Shown: positions 54,511-64,000 of the stretch, one piece after another
Numbering within the stretch: the stretch's first letter is position 1
Layout of the letters: each line of letters begins with the position of its first letter
Assembly (NCBI GenBank): GCA_949358305.1
Contig: OX442318.1
Coordinates: forward strand, 14,056,517 to 14,120,516
Direction of reading: 5' to 3'
DNA: 64,000 nucleotides
Source: Strigamia acuminata
Lineage: Eukaryota; Arthropoda; Chilopoda; Geophilomorpha; Linotaeniidae
The notes under the pieces: model-generated
Told to the model about the DNA's origin: nothing
What the model saw: the letters and a program-made list of their open reading frames with translations, nothing else
Database searches by the model: none
Translations under genes and position numbers: made by a program

Positions 54511-56246
54511 CTGCAAAACACACACAAAAAAAACAAATTAACGAATTAATCAATACACAATTAACTAATTTAAACCAGACGACTGTGAAATGGACAAAAA
54601 CTTCGTTCCCACATCTCAAAAACACACTGTGGCGCTCCCACAACGCAGCATACCTTTAATCAACTCGATAGAACAGCAAATCAATTTTTTATTTTTATTT
54701 ATTTATTTATCAAATTCACTGCATGGCCTTCGAGCACACGATCAAAACACTCAACAAATTTTACATTTCACACGCAAAACATGAACCAAAAATCCGAAAA
54801 AATCAGAAAAAGAACAAAGAAAACTTACATACAACATTGAGGACCAAAGGTAACCAATCATTCATGTTTCATCAAACTTGCAATTTACTTATTTGGCAAG
54901 TAAGGCACGTTCAGTGTTTAGGTTTTATCATATTGCTCCCTTGACAGAATGCCATGTAGTGGTGTGTGGTTGTGGCCCATTAGAGCTGGAGGTTGGTAGT
55001 TGCAAAAGTGAGGAATTGAATTCAAAGAGAGGTTTGCTTTTTTTATTTTTATTTTATTTTATTTATTTTTTTTTTGTGAAAAAAAAATTTCAAAAAAAGT
55101 CAGTGGAACAAACACACTCAAAATAGTTCCCCCACAGACAATGTGTATGTTCAAAAAAGAAGAAAAGAAAAACAATTGGGAATAAAAATGCTTTTAACCC
55201 CTTGAATAATTACAAGTGAGTTTGAATGGATGCAGCCTGCCTCATCCTTTGAGTACAGGGGCCAATGGTCTTGTGAGATTGCAGATTAGATTTGGGGTTT
55301 GGAAGTATAAAGAGGGTCTGTCATGGTCTTTTAGTTTCATGTCAAATCAATGACAAAGAAGGATGACAGTGTACAGGATTATGAGTGAGTGTTAAGCTTA
55401 GTGTTTGTTGCACTTGATTAGGATTTGTGGTGACAGGTTAAAACCAAATTGCAGTGGAAATGTGACACTTCAGATGAATTTGGATGGCAAAGGTGGAAAG
55501 GTTCCAATTAAAAGTTGGTATTTTTGTTATGTAGAAAACACCAGATTAAAGTTTAGGAAAGAAAAATCCCAAAAGTAATCATTTGCTTCGTCTGTACTGG
55601 TATGCGTGTACTGCATACGGTGCATGCGCAGTGTATTATTTATTGCTTGTTGTGATTAAATCCATACTTTTTATAGATTACATTTGTAACTGACAACTGT
55701 TGGTAATATTATAATGCTCCTTAATCATAGATGGCACAACATGCCAGCTTGTTATTCAATTATCATTACTCTCGTTTTGTACTCATTCTATGTATCTACT
55801 TCCGGTATAAAACCTGTGTGCTTTTTCATTTGTCTGACCGTGAGTGTTTCTTGCTAAGGACAGTTTTCCCAGCAACAACAACTAATGAATAAATAAATAA
55901 GTAAATAAAAAGATTCGGCTAAATTTTAGTTTGTTTAATTGAAATAATACAGAATTAAGTTAGATCGAATGTCATGTTTTTAATTTCCTGATTAGATATA
56001 GATAACCTTCCCAATCTATATCAAAACAGCTCCGTCAAGTGTAACCCCTGGTGACACACAAATGTATTTCTAGCGTTGTACAAAAACATTTACACGAAAC
56101 ATAGCAATATTGTTACTTTAACGTCGTAGATGTTTTAGACATGACCTCACATGCAGCTTCATTTTAATAATGAGAAAAATTTCAAGAACCTAACTCCCGC
56201 CTCAAAATACGATTGGAAAAAACAAAATGGCTCCGGCGCTGAGGAA

Positions 56247-56316
56247 TCACGAGCCGAAAGTCAAACCCAGATCCCCATTTGCCAGACCACTGCTCTACCA
56301 ATTAAGCTACCCAGGA
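56247..56316 (-). ncRNA. tRNA-like sequence (tRNA pseudogene or SINE head)
   Basis: On the minus strand the A-box TAGCTTAATTGG and D-arm GCTT/GAGC are clear, the T-loop is TTTGACT, and the 70-nt span has an acceptor pairing in six of seven positions (TCCTGGG with CTCGTGA). The anticodon would be GGC (Ala), but the anticodon stem does not pair well and the B-box is weak, so a functional tRNA is unlikely. Confidence 0.5.
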
Positions 56317-59300
56317 CTCCAACAGAATCACAAAGCCAATCAATCTTTGTTTAAACAAAAGAACATGCGCTGAAGCCCAGCCTACGAGCAGCCCACACTG
56401 TAGTTTAGTTCTAGGCTGGTACCACAAAAGCTCAGCCTTGATGTAGAAGAGAAATCAGGGTACACGCTAATTTTCCAATAATCTCCCACCAATTTGAAAG
56501 GATCCACTGACAATCATTCATTCTTGGATCGAGCAACGACAACAGCTCTGCAGAGGCTTTCCAAGATGTCTCATTGAGGGGCATCTCCAATAAAATTGTT
56601 ACGTGGCGCTTGTGGATGACGTCGCACCCGTAACAATGGATTAAGAAGGACTCAGTGTTGTTGTTAATTGTTGAAAGAAGAGCGCATCGATTAGGAATGG
56701 ACAAGTCGCATTTATTTCGAAAACGCTATCTTGCACGATCCACATGTTAACGCAGCGTAACCGGAAGTCCCGTTACACGTGCTTGGTTCGCAAGATTTTA
56801 AAACAACTCCACCTGGCGGGAGAAACCCACACATGGGATTTTTATATTGGATCAAAAGTGACACAAATCAAAACAACAAATGTTATGTTTAATTCAAGAA
56901 CAAATCACCATTGGTGAGAATGAAAAGACTCCAGCGTTAGATTGATTGTCAAAACAAGATTAATTTTATTAATTCAATAACGTCACAAGCAACCCGAATC
57001 CCTTAATGACCATCTTCAACCCCAGGTGGAGCAATTGCTCACAGGTGTTTTCTCTTGTTTTAATTTGCACATTGGCCTGCAGCAAAACCCAAAATCTTTT
57101 CAGCCAGACTTAACAAGCAATTGAAATTCACCTTGCCTTACTTGAACATCGTAAAAAGTTTGACACCCCTGCAAACTAGCATGAAAATCAAACGTCTCTG
57201 CACATATATTGATGGGTGGCTACATTACATCCACCGCTTGCTTTTTCTATGAATATCTGATGCGAGTTTGACCTCCGATATGGCTCCGGAGACATTATTG
57301 AGCACTCACTATGACCGTGCCCACACTGACCACAGGCTACAAACAAAATTGGAAAAGTTTTAAAGGGTCAGTGTGAGCCAGAATGCACGTTTAAAAGAAA
57401 CTGCTTGCAAACCTTTCCATCAACAAATCAAAGGAAACTGACTCTCAATCTCAATGATGCAGAAGCAATAAAAACAAGAGAAAGGGAATAAAAGGAAAAG
57501 AGAAAAGAAAGGAAAGGGATAGAAAAAAAGTCAACAAATACAATCTGGAAAATGAGTTTGACTTTTGCAGGAGATGAGTGAACAGTGCAGTTAAGACAAA
57601 GTTTGAAATGAAATAGGAAGAACAATTTTCGCACGCTTTTATATTTCAAACCCCCCAATTTTCGGATATTGCTCCACTTTATCCCAAGCTGTTACCCTGA
57701 TGACACTCCACTCTCAACAATCAGTGCACCCAATGTCACAATGTCATTAGAAATTTCCATTTCCACTAACAAATGCATTTAATGACCCACAGATTGCTCT
57801 CCGGCATTAAAAGGATGCTGCCCATCATTAGCAAAACGCATTTTGTGTTTGAATTAGCAAATCTCACTCTTTCTCCCATCATTATTTCACCTCAAACCCT
57901 TCCCAAAGAAGAAATAAATCATTAACCTATACTTAACACCCACTTTTAATGGCCTAGATCATTAAACAGGAAGTCAATACTGCAGTGGGTAGTTCAGACC
58001 ATCAATGAAGCTCAATAATTACTGTACACACTCTTCATTATCTGTTTTCTACTTGCCACTTAAATTAAACAAAAATTACATATTTGATACATCTCAATCA
58101 CTAGACGAAACCATTTCCCCCATTCTTCAGATCCTTGTTTTGAATAAAAATGCACAATTCATTAAACTACACAAATGAACACTCGATTTACGAACTTCAA
58201 ATTTTGCAGCAGCACATAACTTGAGTTAGTTCGCATGCCAGCTGTTGTACTTTACTGAATGACACATTCTATCATTTGCATTCTATCATTTATAATATTT
58301 TATATAATATTTGTTAGTCACAGTATCTTAGAGTTGAATTTATGTCATTTGAGTGTTTATTTTTAGTTACAGTATGTTATGTCATGTGCGTCAGTATAGT
58401 ATTGTTCTTTTATTGTATTAGTTTGCCTTTTTAAGCAAAACATTATGCTTGTGCAGTTGCTGCTTGTTTTTGGTCAAGTAAAGATCAAACAATATTTGTG
58501 CCCAAAAAGAGACTTTATATCATTTCTCAGTTGGTTTTCATTAACCACCAAGAACCCACCGAGAGGAGAACCGGGACATCACACATGCTTGGAATGAAAA
58601 CTCAATACGTTGTCCCGAGACAACCAGCACAATAAGCTCAAAAACCTAGACCTGCCGTTACTCAAACTCCAAGACTTAGACATCTATCTCCTTGATCCTA
58701 GTTTATTTATTTACATTCAACTTAAGATTGCCAAGATCCCATAGGCAGGGTACATTACTCTTTCGGACGATCCCATGAATAAATCATTCTTTGAATAAGT
58801 CAATCAATTAATGTGTCTACAATATTTATCTAACTAAAGTACTTTTGACTGTTTCGGATCATCGTCAGTTACTATTTATAACGCATCTATGATTGGATCA
58901 AGCTGTAACACAATAACCAGTGTAGACAACGAGCAGATTGACTGATCAATATATAAAGTGACCCACGTGATCCAAGAAATATTACAGGTCAAACCTCACT
59001 ATTACGAAAAGTACCTGCCGCAAACTGTGTAAATTCCTCATGCCAAATTTCTTTTACGCAAGAGCTCTAAGTTATGTTTCAAAAGTTCTTATGGTCTTTT
59101 ACATCCCACCTCTCAAATTTCCGGTTGAAAAGACGAAACGCTCCCCTCACCTGCTCGTGACAGCAAAGTTCGACCTTAACACTGACGATAATGGCAAGAT
59201 CGAAGCGCCTTTGGTAGAAAAACTATTTGTTTTGTCTTTGTTAGATTTTATCGTCATTAATGCCATTAATCATTTTTTAAATTCATGTTTGATACGTGTG

Positions 59301-61287
59301 CATTGAAATATATACTTAGTATATTGACCGATCAGGCGATTTTCCAAGCCCTAAAAAGCCGACTGTCCAACATGTCATCGACATTTATCTATTGTTCAAT
59401 AAAACATAAATTTACAATAAATACACCAAGTTTTAGAAAAGCACTCGGGCCGCTATCCCTCCTCAATCCACCCATTAGACAAAGAATTTTGCACACGACG
59501 AGCCCGACAGACTGAAAACCTATCTGCTTTATCGTTAAAACTTTCTACAAGGCTGAAGTTGAAGTCTTTGCGTGTTATCGCATCCTTTTCCCGTAAGAAT
59601 TACACGTTGTCAATCCAACTTTCAATTATGACATATAATTTCCAACTATCAAAGACAAATGTAGCAATTATTCTGATCAATTCCAGACCTTTAGCTTCTT
59701 GATAAAAAAAAGAAATATTGGAGTTATGTGAAGGAAGGAGGAAGGAGGAATGGTAAACAGAAGGGAAAAAAAAGAAAATGGATTTTAGTTTTATCGAGCG
59801 TTCCATCGTTTTATTCAACGATAAATCAAGTAGGGCACTTAAATGCAGGCTTCACTCTTTCGGCTGTAAGGCGAATCTAAATAAAACCAGGTAAACATTA
59901 TTAAGAGGGCCATTAGCAGAGAGGCACCTCTTGCAATGGCTCTAAGTGGCTATATAAAGTGGATTGCAATTTTGCTCGTGACGTTCATGAAATTTTCTTC
60001 TCAATCCAATTACGCATTATATGATGTTAAATTTTTATTTGTTCCGTCAATATTTTTAATAATCTCCGCCTTTCCCCCAGTAAACCAAAAAACCGTTAAA
60101 AAAAATTTACACCGCCAACGGTTGTAGGTACTTTTCGGCTTCATTAAACGAGGACATCAATAAAATGCTAAGTATTGCATTTCGCGGTACATGAAAATGA
60201 ATGAGGGACTAGATCGGCAACTTTTCATCATTCTGCATAATCCGATTTCATTTAGATTTGACCGGTAAAAATTGGACTGGAGATTAGGTCCGTAGATAGT
60301 AGACCACTGGTCACAGTCCAAGCTCTTCCCGACATTGGTGATTCTTACTTCGAAACTACCGATACTTTATTCCCGAAACATAAGTTCTATAGGCAGACAC
60401 TAGGCGAGTCGAACTAAAGGCCGGATATTTATGCAAAAAAAAATCGTTTTATGCGCATACAATGCCGTATGTATCAAAAATTCCATTTTATGCAAAAAAA
60501 TGTATAAAAATATGTAAATTACAAGAATTTATTCAAATAAAAAGCACAAGGTCACTTGGATACATATTCCACTTCTTAGTTGCAGCAACTGATACTAGAT
60601 GGCGAGAAATCCCCACATTTGTTCATCCAAGAAAATCTCCTCTAAAGTGCATTTTCTCCTTCCACATTATTATTTAAAAAAAATTAAACTTAGCCTTCAT
60701 TTAAAATAATTCTATCCCCAAATGGATTAACCATAAAATAATCCATCTAAGAGTTTAATATATAGATCAACAAATCAAAAATTCCTTCTCCCCAACACCC
60801 TGAGCCACCATTACCATTAATTATAAATTTATTTGCAAAGCAATCACACTATAGTAGTTAGCGGGCGTGTCGAGCAAACTAACCCCAATGTAAACACCGG
60901 CTACAGCCATTGCCGGTGGACAAATTAATCCAGCACAACCGATTAACAAGTCTCATTTCTTCCGGTCAAACCTCTCACTACTCCCAGCGGCGTATTAAAA
61001 TACAAGCAAACTGGGCATCCGCACAAACATTTTGTATGCTTATTATTAACAGAAATTGGTGGACCCCCATTTGGTGCCTAAGCCCAGGGCTGAATCACAA
61101 GTTCTGGACAAAAGCACTCATTACGTTTGCAGACTGGGTAGCCGGGTAATCAGCAAGAAACCTTCGGCGAAGCACCGAAGAAAGTTTCGATGCATCAGCT
61201 AGGCCAGAATGCAGATCAGAGGCAAAGTGGAAAACAAAACCATCAGAAGAGTCAAGGATATTCAATGACACCACCGTCTTCCCCTGA

Positions 61288-61381
61288 AAATAACACCATG
61301 GTGTTGTATTCGAGTTTCTTTGAAAACTGCAATTTGTTAAACATTGTTGAAAAATTCGAATATAACACCATGGTGTTATAT
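61288..61381. repeat. Paired AACACCATGGTGTT palindromes
   Basis: The 14-bp perfect palindrome occurs near 61293 and 61365 with an inverted TTCGA word between, making a hairpin-like unit of about 90 bp. Confidence 0.6.
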
Positions 61382-61461
61382 CACATCAATCATTGGAATA
61401 TCTCTGAGATGTCAACTTAAAAGAATTCAAATAAGAGGATTAAGAATATAAGATTACCGTA

Positions 61462-61501
61462 TTTCTTCGATTCTAAAAAGTACACTTTAGAATCGAAGAA
61501 A
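61462..61501. repeat. Perfect 16-bp-arm hairpin
   Basis: TTTCTTCGATTCTAAA, an 8-nt spacer, then its exact complement. It is preceded by ACCG, giving the same CCGTATTTCTTCGA end as the MITE at 44148, so it is probably a tiny derivative of that family. Confidence 0.7.
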
Positions 61502-63949
61502 ATCGAAAAACGGTGTGCGAAATTGACATCACTTGTTTGACTCATACAAGTGACTTATCTCTTCTGCACCTGCTATTGGCTATTGCTACCACATGTTGTA
61601 GGTGACCATCTTTGTAGGTCAGTTCAGTTTCTAGTGTGTTCAATCGAGAATTCACTTTAAGTGATATATTAGTGATTTATAATATATAAAAAAAAAATAT
61701 TTTACCAAAATAAACAAGTTAAAGACAAAATTCTGCACCAACTCAAACATTAAAACATCCATTATCTCCCCTGCCCGACCCTCCACACAAAAAAATCAGT
61801 CAAAAAAATTGGCAGCGAACCAAGCGGCAGAATGCATTGCCAAGTTTGAAATTTTCTCCTAAATGTAGACAGATATGGGCGCCCTTGCTAGTAAAAGTCC
61901 AACAAATATTTATTCAACCAATTACTTGGGAATTGATCCGTGCTGTGGATGCCAAAACCAGGTTTCAAGTGGCTTTGGTAAATTTGCCTAATTAAATTGA
62001 CTACGCATGTTAAAGGAACGCATCAAATCAAATTAAACATTTATTATTAATGGCACCAGACCGATACGTTCATGAATTTTTAAAAGCAAAGCGTGAGGAG
62101 TTTGTCCCACCACTTTTTCTTTTCTTTTTTCACTTCTTTTCCCCCAATCTTTGGTTAGTGCAAGTTGGGAGTAGTGTCAAATCCAATTTTCTCGAGGTTC
62201 AACTGAGACCACTGGGTGAGAGACTACTTACATACTGAGTTGATACTGGTCGTGGTTTGGAGCTGGCTGAAGAGACGTTGCCCCAGAGTAATAAGAAATT
62301 GCATTAACTCTCATGTGAAAAGTGTTGACCACACAGATCCTCACGTGCATTGACATCATCCGCTAATTCGGCACGGTCCTATGCTTTATTCAAAACTGCA
62401 AACGTGATTTCCACACACCTACGAGCTCTCTGCCATCTCAACATGCATTATTTAATCCTTAAAAGACGACATTTGTCTGAAAAGACTTCTCCAAACAGAA
62501 TTTGATATTTTTAAAACATATTTTGTCGTTTAAACTAAGCAGTGACGAACTCTTTAATAAACAACGTTTAACTTTAATAATCTTAATTAATGTTGCGGCT
62601 AAAGATATTTGCTAGTGCGCAAGGTTTTTGGTTTTACCCACTTTCTATCTTCAGCCTCCCTTTTATGTTAAGAAAAGCTTAAAAAATTAATTGATAACTA
62701 TAAAAAAAGAAAAGAAAAAAAATAGATGGGTTCAACCAACTTTAAATCTTCGCAGCATGTGTTTTTAATTTGAATCTTTCACCACCACGCTAAACTTGGA
62801 TCACCTACAATTTCTAGGAAGCAAATTAAAAATAACAATGTGATTACGTACCGATACATTTGGATAAAAATTTATATCCGCCTTCACATCGCAACTAATA
62901 ACATTTGCCCAAGAGAGAAGCGAATCGATACGGTACAACCACTTTAGATAAAATGTAATGATAACCAACTGAAACCCCACCAACACTCCAACTCAGAATG
63001 CTTAATAAACCATCAAATTCTAAATGAATTGGTTGCGTAACACAAACGCGTTTACAACCGCTTTGACGTATTATTTTTTAATGTACGTCTATTTGAACGA
63101 CCATACCATGCTAAAAACACCGTTAACCACGTCAAATCTCATGTTAATTATCTATTACTCAGTTATCATTTTTTTTCCCGCATAAATTTTAATTATAATT
63201 TTTAATGGCATTAATTTCCTTTACCCATTCAACTTAAGTGTTTCTCAAATCCATTTACACATTTTCCTCTTCCCATCACCTTGACCCAAGTCCCAACCAT
63301 TAGACCAACGATTAATCACTCCCAGTCCAGCACCTGGTGTCTGAACAGGTGTTGGACAAAAATCAGGAGAAAGAGGAACCTCATTTATCATGAGGATCAC
63401 TATTTCATTCACCATCTGTTATGTGGATGAAGAAAAAAGAGAAAAGCGAGAAAAGAAAAAAAACATAAAAAAAGAAAAAAATCGACAAAAGAACAGTTTT
63501 GTGCCTTTGCTTCGTTTCAAGATGTAAGCATGAATGATGCAGAACACAAACCAGCACATGTTCACCCAGGTCTAGGTCTCTGTCCCCACTATTTGCCCCC
63601 TGGTGGAAACAACAATTTTCTCTGGGTTTCGTGCCAAGATTGCCTACTACACATTTTATTCGCAAGAAACCTTCAGATATATGCTTTTAAAGACACCTTT
63701 TACAAGCAAAAAAAGAGTTTTTTCCCCTCATTAAACTACCTAAATACTCTTAATAGAACGCAGGCGTTCTAATTGCAAAATCCAGATTTCGCCAGAAATT
63801 TTCCCCGAAAAAATAAAAGATTTATTTAAAAGAAATGTGAATAAAGGAGTCGTAAAAATTACAACATTACTCTGGTTATAAAAGTCTTAGAAATTTATTG
63901 CCAAATATTAAATGCGTTGTATCGAAGTCCCGCATTCTATTAGAGTAGA

Positions 63950-64000
63950 GTTTCTCAAACTGTGGGGCGCAACAGTGTTCAATCACTTCGTCACCCAAAA
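63950..64000 (+). mobile_element. Dispersed hAT-like repeat, cut by window end
   Basis: TAGAGTTTCTCAAACTGTGG start followed by GGGGCGCAACAGTGTTCAATCACTT, shared with 50580-50665. The rest lies outside the window. Confidence 0.45.

Larger units (their letters stand above)
54511..64000. other. No gene recognised; probably Fas2 5' intron or upstream DNA
   Basis: Scattered short ORFs only. The Ig1 exon phase requires an upstream Fas2 exon, so at least part of this is likely intron. Supported items inside are listed separately: a tRNA-like sequence, small palindromes and a repeat at the right edge. Confidence 0.5.

Noticed and set aside
59936-60127. 63-codon ORF beginning with a signal-peptide-like stretch (MALSGYIKWIAILLV)
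   Set aside because: Plus strand, no donor in a useful place and no homology; the missing Fas2 signal exon must be on the minus strand.

Overview
The window is eukaryotic and reads as a non-model arthropod. Genes carry short GT-AG introns in AT-rich DNA. There is a Fasciclin-2-type cell adhesion gene with both a GPI-tail exon and a transmembrane exon, and a pickpocket-like DEG/ENaC channel gene. LTR retrotransposons and DNA transposons are plentiful, and there is a short (CCTAA)n tract like the arthropod telomere repeat. The species cannot be named from sequence alone.

Layout. 0.3-3.1 kb: a two-exon, roughly 826-residue protein of unknown family, directly upstream of a polypurine tract and an LTR-like sequence. 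That LTR-like sequence (about 3.3-4.27 kb) contains seven consecutive hairpins with a shared apical motif and covarying stems. 4.45-5.5 kb: 3' relic of a Ty3/gypsy element. 5.5-16.5 kb, minus strand: a DEG/ENaC gene in which the last exon of one channel reads in frame into the first exon of a second channel. It is interrupted by a young 7.3-kb Ty3/gypsy element with LTRs identical by eye (7575-14908) and cut at its downstream end by the older gypsy relic. 16.9-24.0 kb: a 1.13-kb foldback element made of CAGGYGT minisatellite with a 9-bp target duplication, its left arm split by a young, intact Ty1/copia element (17197-23128). 24-31.5 kb: a pogo-like MITE, a second minisatellite, a 4.2-kb TIR-bounded element holding a giant palindrome and a decayed Merlin/IS1595-type transposase, a gag relic and a foldback. 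32.1-39.1 kb: an apparently complete DNA transposon with TTAA target sites, 14-bp TIRs and a four-exon 950-residue protein joining a Kolobok/Mutator-like DDE transposase to a YqaJ/lambda-exonuclease-type nuclease. 39-41.6 kb: small repeats and a possible first exon. 42-54.5 kb, minus strand: sixteen coding exons of Fas2 plus an alternative GPI exon. 54.5-64 kb: no gene recognised, probably the long 5' intron or upstream region of Fas2.

How the parts relate. Two host genes on the minus strand, a proton/sodium-channel-family gene and an axonal adhesion gene, are separated by about 25 kb of nested mobile DNA. The two youngest insertions (gypsy and copia, each with two LTRs identical by eye) landed in an exon and in a palindrome arm respectively, so nesting order can be read directly. 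The strongest candidates for new biology are the seven-hairpin array, the DEG/ENaC head-to-tail fusion, the transposase-nuclease transposon with its inverted satellite arms, and the perfect minisatellite foldback.
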